A DNA stretch of 49,428 nucleotides from JBCAWW01 sp039024315 (GCA_039024315.1 JBCCQN010000036.1:1-49428); one strand, 5' to 3'; shown: positions 8,810 to 17,574, numbered from the stretch's first letter. Program-made: numbers and translations. Notes: generated by a model not told the origin, from the letters alone.

Positions 8810-9889
8810 ATGAGGTGGATATACAAAATACTGCTGATCCTAACTGCTGGCATGATCAGTACTGCACTTTATGGGCAAAACTTTTTCGAATTCAACGGTC
8901 AGCTGATTTTTCCAGGTACCCAAGAACATTTTACGATCAATCTGTCTGCGGGGGAAGATCAGACGACTATTCCCATTACGGTATTTCATGGCAAAACAGA
9001 AGGTCCTGTATTAGGCATTACCGCAGGAGTACATGGCTACGAATATGCGCCTATATTAGCGGGACAGATCCTGATTAATAAGATTGATCCAGAAGCGCTA
9101 AGTGGGACCGTGATTTTGGTGCAAATCGCAAACATGGGAAGCTTTTTAGGCCGTTCGCCTTATCTTACTCCTGCAGATAAGAAGAATCTAAACCGCTCCT
9201 TTCCTGGGAAAAAGGACGGTTCCATTAGCGAGAAAGTGGCTCACTTTATCTCCCAAAATATTATTGCCAAAAGCGATTATTTCGTAGATATGCACAGTGG
9301 AGATGCGCCAGAGGATTTGCACCCTTACACCGCCTACTACCAACACGATGCCTATGAATCCATCTCTGAGGTGGGGCGGGAGATGGCACTGCATATGGGA
9401 TTTGACCAAGTCGTGAAGTTTGGCGCCACCCAAAAAGATTACCTCAAAGCGGAGTTTCCCAGCCTTTATTGCTCTGCAGAAGCCTTCAAACGAGGGATTC
9501 CCGCGGTAGATATCGAATGTGGGAAGCTTGGGCTCGTAGAACAGCCACTAGTCAATAAAATCGTCGCTGGCATAGAGAGCCTTTTGAGGTATTTGGGGAT
9601 GATGGCAGGGGAGCCGATTGTTAGGACAGGGGTTCTCCTCTTCGAGGAACGCTTCTACATCAGCAGCGAGCATATGGGCATTTTTTACCCTTTAAAATCA
9701 AGTGGAGACTTGGTCAAGAAGGGGATGAAACTAGGATATATTACCAACTTTTTTGGTAAGGTCGTCGATGAGATCTACGCTGAAAACAGTGGATTAATAC
9801 TATATATGTTAGGGACACCTCCTGTAAATGAGAAGGAAACCCTCTTTGTAATTGGCGCCTTTAATGAAGCTAATACCCATAAAAAATAG
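8810..9889 (+). CDS. Secreted succinylglutamate desuccinylase/aspartoacylase-family zinc hydrolase
   Basis: The 359-residue protein has a signal peptide (MRWIYKILLILTAGMISTALYGQ), so it acts outside the cytoplasm, unlike classical AstE or aspartoacylase. Zinc-ligand motifs of the family are present: H75 and E78 in GVHGYEYAP, and H162 in FVDMHSGD. The NRSFPG motif near residue 128 and DIECGKLG near residue 235 also fit. Family members cleave N-acyl or amide bonds of amino-acid derivatives. Its place in a Zur-type operon, between an ABC-2 transporter and an outer-membrane-like protein, makes a peptide or amino-acid-derived metal chelator a possible substrate, but this is inference. The next gene starts 26 nt before its stop. 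Confidence 0.8.
   Translation: MRWIYKILLILTAGMISTALYGQNFFEFNGQLIFPGTQEHFTINLSAGEDQTTIPITVFHGKTEGPVLGITAGVHGYEYAPILAGQILINKIDPEALSGTVILVQIANMGSFLGRSPYLTPADKKNLNRSFPGKKDGSISEKVAHFISQNIIAKSDYFVDMHSGDAPEDLHPYTAYYQHDAYESISEVGREMALHMGFDQVVKFGATQKDYLKAEFPSLYCSAEAFKRGIPAVDIECGKLGLVEQPLVNKIVAGIESLLRYLGMMAGEPIVRTGVLLFEERFYISSEHMGIFYPLKSSGDLVKKGMKLGYITNFFGKVVDEIYAENSGLILYMLGTPPVNEKETLFVIGAFNEANTHKK
9637..9655 (+). repeat. REP-like unit inside a coding region
   Basis: CCTC-TTC-GAGG is followed by AACGCTTC, matching the hairpin-plus-octamer form of the dispersed family. It encodes part of a FEERF stretch of the metallohydrolase. Since FEER codons can produce this by chance, it may not be a true copy. Confidence 0.35.
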
Positions 9890-12104
9890 ATCATTGCATA
9901 AGCTTTGGCTTATATTTATGCTACTAGGAGCAAGCTATACAAGCTGGGCCCAAGAAAAAACGGAGGCGGGTAACTTTCCGCCCCCCGAACAGCCTGCGGT
10001 GATCCAAGTGAGTCGTGCCCAAAGTCCTATCAATATCGACGGAGCGTTGACCGAAGGTGATTGGGAAAAAGCGACTCCCATTACAGATTTTTTTAGAACA
10101 GAACCTCGCCAAGGAGGTCCTATCCGCTACCAAACGGAAGTCAAATTTCTCTATGATGACAAATTCCTATACGTCGGTGCTTTTTGTAGCGATTCTGTAG
10201 GGCTCAAAGGAATTAGAGTACAAGATTTACGGAGAGATTTCTCCTGGGGAGAAAATGATTTATTTGGCATCGCGCTCGACCCGCAAAATCTCAAGCAATA
10301 TGCTCAGGCGTTTCAGACTACTCCTTATGGCAATCAACGTGATTTCCAAAACTTCAACGGTAACAATTTTGATTTTGGTTGGAACACCTTGTGGACAGTA
10401 AGAACCCAACGCACCGAAAAAGGCTACTTCGCAGAATTTGCCATTCCTTTCAAAACTTTGCGATATGATGCCCCTAAGGAGGGAGAGCCCGTTGAGTGGG
10501 GTATCACCATCGTCAGATACGCCAGACGTGATATAGAAGTCTCTACTTTCCCAGCCATCCCGCAATCTTTCACCCCTTATCGGATGACCTACGCGGCCAA
10601 ACTGACGGGTATAGATGTTCCTCCGCCTTCTACTAATCTAAGAGTAGAACCCTATGCGCTCTATCAGCTGGATAGAATTGCTGGGGATATCCCAACTATA
10701 GACGGTAGCTTCAAAGTGGGGGGAGACATAAAATGGGCCGTTAATCCGAATACGGTTTTAGACCTGACGTATAATACGGACTTTGCTCAGGCAGAAGTAG
10801 ATAGAGCGGTAAATAATCTCGAAAGGTTTAACATTTTTTTTCCCGAACGAAGACAGTTTTTTTTGGAAAACTCTGGCATCTGGTCTGGAAGCTCGCAACA
10901 ATCTATTCGGCCATTTTTTAGTCGTAGAATCGGTCTGCAAGGTAATTTTAATGCTGAAACAGCGCCCATCCAAGCGGGGGCTAGGTTTACGCAACGAACG
11001 GAAAAACAAGCTATGGCAGGACTATTCGTTCGCCAAGGCACAACCGCTAACTCCCCTGTCTCGAATTTTGGTGTGGCTAGATACCTTAGAAATTATGGGC
11101 GCGAAAACAACCTTGGGGTCATGCTTACGCACCGCTTTGATGAAGGCTCCGAAGCACTCGGCTTGGAAGCTCAAAACAATACTACCATCACGATTGATGG
11201 CCAGATCAGACCCAACAGCCAATGGGATATTCAGTACTTAGCCACGACTTCCATTGATCAAGCCACAGGTGAAACCGGTTTTGCGGGCAGGATATTCGCA
11301 GGGCAATCCACCAATCAGTTTTACTATGGCTGGGTTACCGATTATACAGATGAAAAATACAATCCCGCTATGGGATTCGTTCGGCAGACTAATGTCATTA
11401 GCCATAATCCTGGCGGGTACTACATATGGCGACCGGAGAAGTTAAACTGGATCAGACGCTGGGATCCTGGCATCTTCGCTAATTATAATCATGACGCTAC
11501 AGATCCTACTAGCTTTCAGCAAGCTAGCTTATATATCTTTCCCATTTTCCTGTGGTTTAAGGATAACAGCTTTTTCGAATTCTCCCTCAGACCTACTTGG
11601 CAAAACATCAATTTTGACTTTGCTCCCCTTGGAATTCCGATCGACAAAAACAATTATTTCTACACCCGCTTGTTGGCTAAGTACAATACCGACCGGTCCA
11701 AGAAGTGGTCAACTAGTCTCTCTTACGATTGGGGACGCTTTTACAATGGGCAACGCAATACTGTACAACTTTCGGCTAGATTAGCCCCCATACCCCATGC
11801 TGCGCTTACACTAGACTATGAATACAACGATATCAAAGGCCTTGGCGTAGAAACGACAGATTTACAGACACATTTAGTAACTTTGGGTTCTAGATTTGCG
11901 TTAAATCCTCGCTTACAGCTTTCGGTCTTTTACCAATATAATAGCTTTGATTTACAAGGAAGATGGAACGTCAGAGCGAGTTGGGAGTATCAACCACTGT
12001 CCTTTATTTATGTGGTGTTTAATGATACCCAAATCAATGATCTTGACAACCCTTTTAGGGAACAACAGTTCGTATCTAAGATCACTTACGTCAAACAATT
12101 CTAA
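9864..12104 (+). CDS. DUF5916 envelope protein (CBM9-like N-terminus, beta-rich C-terminus)
   Basis: The start is taken at ATG 9864; a longer reading would need a TTG at 9852. The 746-residue product has a signal peptide ending near SWAQ. A CBM9-like domain follows (PINIDGALTEGDWEKATPITDFFRTEP, then DDKFLYVGAFCSDS), and then a long region of alternating hydrophobic and aromatic strands. That region ends with ...FVSKITYVKQF, a terminal Phe typical of outer-membrane barrels. This is the architecture of DUF5916 proteins of Bacteroidota, which have no settled function. It overlaps the previous gene by 26 nt and lies 9 nt before a zinc-chaperone GTPase. It could be the outer-membrane part of the zinc-starvation system; that role is inferred from context. 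Confidence 0.8.
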   Translation: MKLIPIKNRSLHKLWLIFMLLGASYTSWAQEKTEAGNFPPPEQPAVIQVSRAQSPINIDGALTEGDWEKATPITDFFRTEPRQGGPIRYQTEVKFLYDDKFLYVGAFCSDSVGLKGIRVQDLRRDFSWGENDLFGIALDPQNLKQYAQAFQTTPYGNQRDFQNFNGNNFDFGWNTLWTVRTQRTEKGYFAEFAIPFKTLRYDAPKEGEPVEWGITIVRYARRDIEVSTFPAIPQSFTPYRMTYAAKLTGIDVPPPSTNLRVEPYALYQLDRIAGDIPTIDGSFKVGGDIKWAVNPNTVLDLTYNTDFAQAEVDRAVNNLERFNIFFPERRQFFLENSGIWSGSSQQSIRPFFSRRIGLQGNFNAETAPIQAGARFTQRTEKQAMAGLFVRQGTTANSPVSNFGVARYLRNYGRENNLGVMLTHRFDEGSEALGLEAQNNTTITIDGQIRPNSQWDIQYLATTSIDQATGETGFAGRIFAGQSTNQFYYGWVTDYTDEKYNPAMGFVRQTNVISHNPGGYYIWRPEKLNWIRRWDPGIFANYNHDATDPTSFQQASLYIFPIFLWFKDNSFFEFSLRPTWQNINFDFAPLGIPIDKNNYFYTRLLAKYNTDRSKKWSTSLSYDWGRFYNGQRNTVQLSARLAPIPHAALTLDYEYNDIKGLGVETTDLQTHLVTLGSRFALNPRLQLSVFYQYNSFDLQGRWNVRASWEYQPLSFIYVVFNDTQINDLDNPFREQQFVSKITYVKQF

Positions 12105-12113
12105 TCAAAAGAT

Positions 12114-13130
12114 ATGTCCACAATTGAGGCAACCGCAATAAAACCCACGACGATTCTCACAGGCTATCTAGGTGCTGGGAAAACTACTTTTCTTAATCAT
12201 CTGATGACCAATAAGCCCAATACTCGTTACGCTATCATTGAAAACGAATTTGGACAACAAGGCATTGATAGTGAACTAATCATAAGGCCAGAAGCCAACA
12301 TTATGGAGATTAATAATGGCTGCCTTTGTTGTACCCTTAATGAAAATCTGTTTGAGATTTTAGATCTTCTTTTTGATAAGAGAGCCGAATATGACGAGAT
12401 TATCATAGAGGCAACAGGGGTTGCGAATCCCAATGGCTTAGCTGCTCCTTTTGTAAGTCACCCTTCTATCAAGAAGCATTTCCCGCTTAGTAGAATTATT
12501 TGCTTAGTAGATGCCGAATTAATCGAACAGCAATTGGTAGAAACAGAAGAAGCGATTCACCAAATTACCTATAGCGATTTAATTATCATCAATAAAACCG
12601 ATTTAGTTGATCAAGCTCACCTAGATGCATTGGCACAGAAGTTACAAGCGCTAAATCCGCTCGGTAAGATCGTCTTTGGTAATAAGGATGATTTTCCGAC
12701 GATACTGCAACCAGAAGATGCGCCTTTGTTCAATGAACTCTATCTAAAAGAACAAACCGAATCTGCCGCTAAGAAAGCGCTTGAAGACTTAAAGATCAAT
12801 GAAGCGCTACCCCATCACCCGCACAAACACACTGAAACCGTTAAATCTTTGACTTTTCGTTTTGATCGCGACTTCAGTTATAAGATGCTTTATCACCAAC
12901 TCTTTGCCTATTTGACTTTCCAATCTAGAGGGCTGTATCGTATGAAGGGAAAGGTTTGGATTGAGGGTAAGGATAAGCCCTTGATCATACAATCTGTGGG
13001 CAGCCGCTTAGATTTCCAAGAAGGAACTCCTTCGGCCCAATCTTCTCCAAGAGAAAGTAAGATCATATTTATTGGGAAAGGGCTCAGAAGGGAGGGCTTA
13101 GATCGCCTGCTCAATACCTGTTTTGCCTAA
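12114..13130 (+). CDS. COG0523 (CobW/YjiA-type) GTPase, putative zinc metallochaperone
   Basis: This 338-residue P-loop GTPase of the G3E family has Walker A GYLGAGKT (residues 17-24), the metal-binding CxCC motif (C70, C72, C73 in NNGCLCC), a NKTD guanine-specificity motif and a C-terminal CobW_C domain. A His-rich linker (LPHHPHKH) separates the two domains. Members of the family deliver zinc or other metals to target enzymes and are often controlled by Zur. It sits 9 nt after the DUF5916 gene in the operon headed by operator 1. A second, different COG0523 gene lies at 18461, so the island carries two chaperone subfamilies with probably different clients. Confidence 0.9.
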   Translation: MSTIEATAIKPTTILTGYLGAGKTTFLNHLMTNKPNTRYAIIENEFGQQGIDSELIIRPEANIMEINNGCLCCTLNENLFEILDLLFDKRAEYDEIIIEATGVANPNGLAAPFVSHPSIKKHFPLSRIICLVDAELIEQQLVETEEAIHQITYSDLIIINKTDLVDQAHLDALAQKLQALNPLGKIVFGNKDDFPTILQPEDAPLFNELYLKEQTESAAKKALEDLKINEALPHHPHKHTETVKSLTFRFDRDFSYKMLYHQLFAYLTFQSRGLYRMKGKVWIEGKDKPLIIQSVGSRLDFQEGTPSAQSSPRESKIIFIGKGLRREGLDRLLNTCFA

Positions 13131-13184
13131 TTCTCTCAACCAACAATAATTAGTAATCGCACAATTCAACATTAAGTTTATCTC

Positions 13185-13628
13185 ATGAACCTAATTAGTA
13201 CTACTTCCAATAAAATCAATAGCTCCTCAGATATATTTGGCGCCTTTGCCAGTGGTCTCTGCTTGATTCATTGTTTAGCGACGCCTATCCTTTTTCTTGC
13301 TGCTGCCCACGCCCACGGTGCCCATGAACATCACGAGCATGGAGCTGAATCCGTGCCTATGATTTGGCAAGTGTTAGACTATTTTTTCTTAGTGGTTTCT
13401 GCAGTGGCAGTATATTATTCTACCCGCAATACCACCCTCAAATGGATGCCGGCTGCTCTATGGGCTAGTTGGGGATTTTTAGCCTTGATGATTCTTAATG
13501 AAAAGTTCCATCTATTTCATATCAACCATAATTTCATCTTGATCCCCGCACTAAGTCTCGTAGGGCTACATCTTTACAATCGCCGATACTGTAATTGTGA
13601 GGATGAGGAATGCTGCGTAGATGAATAA
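13185..13628 (+). CDS. MerC-like inner-membrane protein with histidine-rich loop
   Basis: This 147-residue protein has about four hydrophobic segments. The first helix contains CLIHCLATP, the paired-Cys motif of MerC-type metal transport proteins. A histidine-rich loop follows (HAHGAHEHHEHGAE, about residues 42-55), and the C-terminus is Cys-rich (CNCEDEECC). MerC itself was described for mercury uptake. Related proteins in Bacteroidota lie with CobW and Fur genes and probably handle zinc or another soft metal. It ends the first operon, 54 nt after the GTPase. No mer operon genes are present, so mercury resistance is unlikely. Confidence 0.8.
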   Translation: MNLISTTSNKINSSSDIFGAFASGLCLIHCLATPILFLAAAHAHGAHEHHEHGAESVPMIWQVLDYFFLVVSAVAVYYSTRNTTLKWMPAALWASWGFLALMILNEKFHLFHINHNFILIPALSLVGLHLYNRRYCNCEDEECCVDE

Positions 13629-13784
13629 ATCCCAATACCATCACTTTAGGTTTATCCTGTCTGAATTCTTTTGAGAATAGCATACTCTGCACTCAATCCC
13701 AAAAGAGGCTGATAATGCCTAACTCCAATTTTACAAATTCTCTCTCATTGCCAAGGAGGGAAAAGGAGGTCTTGTCGAGTTTCA

Positions 13785-13803
13785 CCGCTGCGCGGAACGC
13801 TTA
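13785..13803 (+). repeat. Single REP-like unit
   Basis: CCGC-TGC-GCGG is followed by AACGCTTA. It lies 156 nt downstream of the MerC-like gene. No inverted partner is visible nearby. Confidence 0.7.
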
Positions 13804-13901
13804 TCCTATTCTTGGGATTCTTGATAAGTTGAATGCTTGAATCAATAGGCTTCAATCAGAAAGAATCTATTGCTAATTTGACCTTATTACCGACAATTTG
13901 G

Positions 13902-13944
13902 TTGCCAACAAATAGGATATTACTAATTTGCAACAATGTTGCAT
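13902..13944 (+). promoter_or_regulatory. Promoter with Zur-type operator 2
   Basis: TTG at 13902-13904 precedes, by 18 nt, CTAATTTG (13923-13930), a one-base departure from TAnnTTTG. The palindrome TTGCAACAATGTTGCAT (13928-13944) matches operator 1 with one outer mismatch. It begins at the second T of the -7 TTTG, exactly as at 5351. The predicted leader to ATG 14071 is about 130 nt. Confidence 0.65.
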
Positions 13945-14070
13945 GACCATCGTAACTAGTCAGTAATCACCTAAACCTAGGCATCAGACCTAACGGATAT
14001 TGCCGAAAAGATAAGGACTCACATTAGATTATCGTTATAAAACTGAATTAGGGCCGTAAAACTCATATGC

Positions 14071-14703
14071 ATGATTCGAACATCTAATCTCATGCACCAA
14101 TATCCGGGATCGAGTCCGATCTTCTTTCCCGACATACAGGTGGAAGCCGGAAAGGCTCTATTGATTTCCGGAGAGTCAGGCTGCGGCAAAACTACCTTGC
14201 TACATCTCCTAGCTGGACTGAGGCAGGTAATAAGCGGCGAGCTAATGATTGAGAACGAAGTGGTGTCTCATTTTTCCCAAGCTCAAATGGACCAATTCCG
14301 TGGTCAAAACATTGGGATTGTATATCAAAACTCCTACTTCATTGAGTCTTTGTCTATACTAGACAATTTGCTCCTGTCCCCTTATGCAAGAGATAAGGTC
14401 AAAGCCCAAAGAGTTGCGAATCGCTTGCGAATCGGCGATTTAACTGGCAGGTTCCCGCATCAGTTGAGCGTGGGACAACAACAAAGAGCCACTATCGCCC
14501 GAGCGGTCATGAATGAACCCAAAATCATTTTAGCAGATGAACCCACCAGCGCACTTGACAATAAGAATTGTGCGCAAGTAATCTCCCTCTTATTGGAGGA
14601 GGGAGTAAACAATCAAGCTGCTTTGATCATTGTTACACATGATGACCGCTTACGGTCCGAAATTGACGATCATATTGAACTAAACGCCTTTGTCCCTAAA
14701 TAG
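14071..14703 (+). CDS. ABC transporter ATP-binding protein, LolD/MacB type (ZrgC-like)
   Basis: The 210-residue ATPase has Walker A (GESGCGKTT, about residues 33-41), the signature LSVGQQQRATIARA and Walker B (IILADEPTSALDN). This places it in the LolD/MacB/FtsE branch, whose members work with FtsX-fold permeases as mechanotransmission machines rather than channels. The permease follows 9 nt later. Together with DUF3299 and DUF1826 genes downstream and a Zur-type operator upstream, it resembles the Zur-controlled zrgABCDE/PA4063-4066 type zinc systems I recall from Vibrio and Pseudomonas. That link is by gene content only. Confidence 0.85.
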   Translation: MIRTSNLMHQYPGSSPIFFPDIQVEAGKALLISGESGCGKTTLLHLLAGLRQVISGELMIENEVVSHFSQAQMDQFRGQNIGIVYQNSYFIESLSILDNLLLSPYARDKVKAQRVANRLRIGDLTGRFPHQLSVGQQQRATIARAVMNEPKIILADEPTSALDNKNCAQVISLLLEEGVNNQAALIIVTHDDRLRSEIDDHIELNAFVPK

Positions 14704-14712
14704 ATCAAAGAG

Positions 14713-16161
14713 ATGCTCAGAAAAATTGCTTGGAAAAGTATCGCTTATAAACCATTAAACACGGCCCTATCCGTCAGTTTAATTCTCTTTGGCGTTGGGA
14801 TCATTTCTTTGGTCCTCCTGATTCAATCTCAGCTGGAGCAAAAATTTGAACGTGATCTGGAAGATATTGACCTTGTGATGGGAGCCAAAGGTAGCCCATT
14901 GCAGTTGGTGCTATCCGCGGTTTATCATTTAGATGCTCCCACCGGAAACATCAAATTAGCCGAAGCTCGTAAGATCATGAACCAACCCATGGTTGAAACG
15001 GCTATACCGCTAGCTTACGGCGACTCGTATCGCGGCTATCGTATTCTGGGTACCTCGTCTGCGTTTTTAAAAAAATACCAAGCCCAGCTTGCTAGTGGGG
15101 AGAGTTTTGCTACTCCTATGGAAGTCACCTTAGGCGCTGACGTTGCAGAAAAGACGCGTTTAAAGATAGGGGATACTTTTTTAGGTACTCATGGAGAGGT
15201 ACAGGAAGGGCATGTCCACGAAGAGCACCCCTACACTGTAGTAGGCATTCTAGAACGTTCAAATAATAATTTGGACCGCTTGGTATTAACCAATATTGAG
15301 AGCGTTTGGCAGGTTCATAATACTCACGAGGATCATGAACATGCCGAAGAGCATGATCACGCTCATGAGGAAGGACATGAACATGCTGAAGAGCATGATC
15401 ACGATCATGAAGAAGGGCATGAACATGCCGAAGAACACGATCATGATCATGAAGGAGGACATGAACATGCTGAAGAGCATGATCACGATCATGCAGAAGG
15501 GCATGAACATGCTGAAGAGCATGATCACGATCATGCAGAAGGGCATGAACATGCAGAAGAGCATGATCACGATCATGAAGAAGGTCATGAACATACTGAA
15601 AGTCTCGTTTATGCCGACAGCATGGAAATCACGGCGGTTTTGTTGAAATACAAATCCAAAATGGCCGTACTCAACATGCCCCGTATCATAAACGAACAAA
15701 CCAATATGCAAGCGGTAATTCCCTCCTTGGAAATTAATCGACTGTTTTTTATGCTAGGGATAGGTGCTACTTCGCTAAAACTAATTGCTGCAGGGATAAT
15801 GATTATGGCAGGCTTTAGCGTCTTTTTTGTGTTGTACAGCAGATTGAGAGATCGTAAATACGAGCTTGCCTTGATGAGGTCTGTTGGTTATAGACCGGCC
15901 CAATTGTTTGCTTTGCTTTTGATCGAAGGATTACTTATCACGGCAATAGGCTATTTTTTGGGATGGCTTGTCAGTCGAGCAGGAATTTTCTTTATTAACC
16001 GACAAGCGGAAAGCGATTTTCATATCCAGTTTGGAACAGGATGGATCCCTGAAGAAGCTTGGTTGCTTGTGCTGACACTTCTTGTCGGTTTAGTCTCGGC
16101 TTTATTACCTGCTATTCAGGCCATGCGTATGGATGTATCGGCAGTTTTATCAGAAAGTTGA
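14713..16161 (+). CDS. FtsX/MacB-type ABC permease with long histidine-rich periplasmic repeat array
   Basis: The 482-residue protein has one N-terminal helix (about residues 15-35), a large periplasmic domain and three C-terminal helices (about 345-375, 395-420, 445-465), the standard FtsX/MacB fold. The periplasmic domain contains an array at about residues 200-298: roughly six repeats of a 14-residue unit of the form GHEHAEEHDHDHEE, very rich in His and acidic residues. It would bind many zinc ions at the mouth of the machine. In the related proteobacterial systems the His-rich part is a separate periplasmic protein; here it is built into the permease. The gene is coupled to the ATPase upstream and to the DUF3299 gene 7 nt downstream. 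Confidence 0.85.
   Translation: MLRKIAWKSIAYKPLNTALSVSLILFGVGIISLVLLIQSQLEQKFERDLEDIDLVMGAKGSPLQLVLSAVYHLDAPTGNIKLAEARKIMNQPMVETAIPLAYGDSYRGYRILGTSSAFLKKYQAQLASGESFATPMEVTLGADVAEKTRLKIGDTFLGTHGEVQEGHVHEEHPYTVVGILERSNNNLDRLVLTNIESVWQVHNTHEDHEHAEEHDHAHEEGHEHAEEHDHDHEEGHEHAEEHDHDHEGGHEHAEEHDHDHAEGHEHAEEHDHDHAEGHEHAEEHDHDHEEGHEHTESLVYADSMEITAVLLKYKSKMAVLNMPRIINEQTNMQAVIPSLEINRLFFMLGIGATSLKLIAAGIMIMAGFSVFFVLYSRLRDRKYELALMRSVGYRPAQLFALLLIEGLLITAIGYFLGWLVSRAGIFFINRQAESDFHIQFGTGWIPEEAWLLVLTLLVGLVSALLPAIQAMRMDVSAVLSES
15329..15600 (+). repeat. 42-bp in-frame tandem repeat encoding the His/Glu array
   Basis: About six copies of a 42-bp unit, each beginning near GGACATGAACATGC or GGGCATGAACATGC, lie head to tail inside the permease gene. 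Copies differ mostly at silent or Glu/Ala/Gly positions. This kind of array should vary in copy number among strains by slippage without breaking the frame. Confidence 0.85.
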
Positions 16162-16168
16162 ATCGGAA

Positions 16169-16840
16169 ATGAAAAAGTATTCAAAAATATTTGTCGCTGT
16201 TTGCCTGATTACCTTTGCACTCACGCAAGAAAAAGTGTGCAAGCATTTGGGATTTGGACAAGCAAAATTTCATAAAATCACCAATACCAGCGGAGAAGCA
16301 AAACCCCTTCCCAGCAAATCCTACGTTCAACATGCCAGGCTTAGCAATGATGAGGTATATCGCTGGGACGAGCAATCAATGGACTGGGTGATAGAAGATG
16401 AGTCAAAAAGCATATCTCATTTCGCCAATTATACTACTCTAAATAATACCCTACTAGCACCTATTAACTTAGATTGGAGGGTTTTGATGGATATCCGCTA
16501 TGAGTCTAAGTATTTCCCAGAGCTCGAAATGGATATGTATGCACCCGTTTTTAGCGAGGAGGTAAATGCATTAGATAAGAAAGAAGTGCTCATTGAAGGC
16601 TTCGTTATTCCGCTCGATCAAAAAGGTAAAATGGTAGCACTTTCCTTCAATCCCTACGCCTCCTGTTTTTTCTGCGGCGAAGCAAGTCCTGCCTCTGTGA
16701 TCAGTTTATACCTCAAAAATACCCGAAAACGGTATAAGATAGATGATTTTGTGCAGTTCAGAGGGGTTTTACATCTCAATCATGATAATCCTGACGAGTT
16801 TTACTATATCCTTCGCAACGCCGAAGAGGCACCAGAATAA
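16169..16840 (+). CDS. DUF3299-like exported protein of the zinc operon
   Basis: The start at ATG 16169 lies 7 nt after the permease stop and gives a signal-anchor or signal peptide (MKKYSKIFVAVCLITFALTQE); an earlier in-frame ATG at 16133 would overlap the permease. The 223-residue protein has the features of DUF3299: an IEGFVIPLD segment, then a central NPYASCFFCGEASPAS motif with a Cys pair, and a C-terminal beta-rich part (FRGVLHLNHDNPDEFYYIL). The role is unknown. Homologues accompany MacB-like zinc-responsive transporters. The CFFCG pair may bind metal or be redox-active in the periplasm, which is inference. Confidence 0.75.
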   Translation: MKKYSKIFVAVCLITFALTQEKVCKHLGFGQAKFHKITNTSGEAKPLPSKSYVQHARLSNDEVYRWDEQSMDWVIEDESKSISHFANYTTLNNTLLAPINLDWRVLMDIRYESKYFPELEMDMYAPVFSEEVNALDKKEVLIEGFVIPLDQKGKMVALSFNPYASCFFCGEASPASVISLYLKNTRKRYKIDDFVQFRGVLHLNHDNPDEFYYILRNAEEAPE

Positions 16841-16867
16841 TCTGCTCATACTTAAAAAAAGACTAGT

Positions 16868-17512
16868 ATGATCCATACTGAAAACACATATGTAAATGCT
16901 GCTATTTGCAGTAAGCCCGAAGTTCTCCAAGAAATTAAGCGAGCTACCAAAAACATTGCGATCCATCGGCGCGATATTGGCTTGCTAGAAAGAGAGCTTG
17001 CTCAGCTAAATGACAAAACCTTTGAATGTCGATTGAGTGGCAGTAAAACCGAAGTACTTGCCCAGCTCGCAGATTTTTTTCGGCAAGAGCTGCCGCCATC
17101 CCCAGTCTTACTCGATGATATTACGAGTGCTCTAGAGATTTTTGAACAAATCACCGAGGCATCCACCTACCGCTTGCTACTGGCAACGGTAAGTACCAAT
17201 ATGTGTAGAAAGTTCCATACTGATATCAACTATTTACGCTTGCTGTGTACCTATTTGGGACCTGGGACCCTCTGGCTTCCCAACGAAGCGGCCGATCAGC
17301 TCGACAGACAAAAAGGCAAAGCCTATCAAGAAGATAATATTGAGCCCCATTTGATCCAGCAAGTTCGAACTGGAGATATGCTTATCCTTAAAGGGGCCTT
17401 GTTTCCAGATGCAAATTCAGTGCTGCACCGGAGTCCCACGATCGAAAAAGATGGAGCCAAACGTCTGCTGCTTAGAATCGATACTAATGATCCTGCTAGT
17501 TTCTGGCATTAA
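16868..17512 (+). CDS. DUF1826 protein, zinc-limitation associated
   Basis: This 214-residue cytoplasmic protein ends in the DUF1826 pattern: CRKFHTDINYLRLLCTYLGPGTLW, a GDMLILKG segment and LHRSP near the C-terminus. The conserved HxD and distant His resemble a cupin or dioxygenase-like metal site, but no activity is established for the family. DUF1826 genes are commonly found with COG0523 GTPases and Zur boxes in other bacteria, which agrees with this location at the end of the second zinc operon. It starts 27 nt after the DUF3299 gene. Confidence 0.8.
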   Translation: MIHTENTYVNAAICSKPEVLQEIKRATKNIAIHRRDIGLLERELAQLNDKTFECRLSGSKTEVLAQLADFFRQELPPSPVLLDDITSALEIFEQITEASTYRLLLATVSTNMCRKFHTDINYLRLLCTYLGPGTLWLPNEAADQLDRQKGKAYQEDNIEPHLIQQVRTGDMLILKGALFPDANSVLHRSPTIEKDGAKRLLLRIDTNDPASFWH

Positions 17513-17574
17513 GCAGGAGTTGAGTAACTTCCGTGTATTAGGGCATAAAGGTCTCCTTCGGGGGTAATTTATTT

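Larger units (their letters stand above)
13629..14070. other. Intergenic region between the two zinc operons
   Basis: The 442 nt hold a single REP-like unit at 13785-13803 and the operator/promoter near 13902-13944. The first 150 nt show no gene and no clear intrinsic terminator. Confidence 0.6.

Noticed and set aside
13185..13628. Mercury resistance locus
   Set aside because: Only a MerC-like protein is present; merR, merA, merT and merP are absent and the operon is built around a Zur-type operator.
15318..15606. Regular repeats as a possible CRISPR array
   Set aside because: The 42-bp units are contiguous, in frame and without unique spacers; they encode the His-rich loop of the permease.
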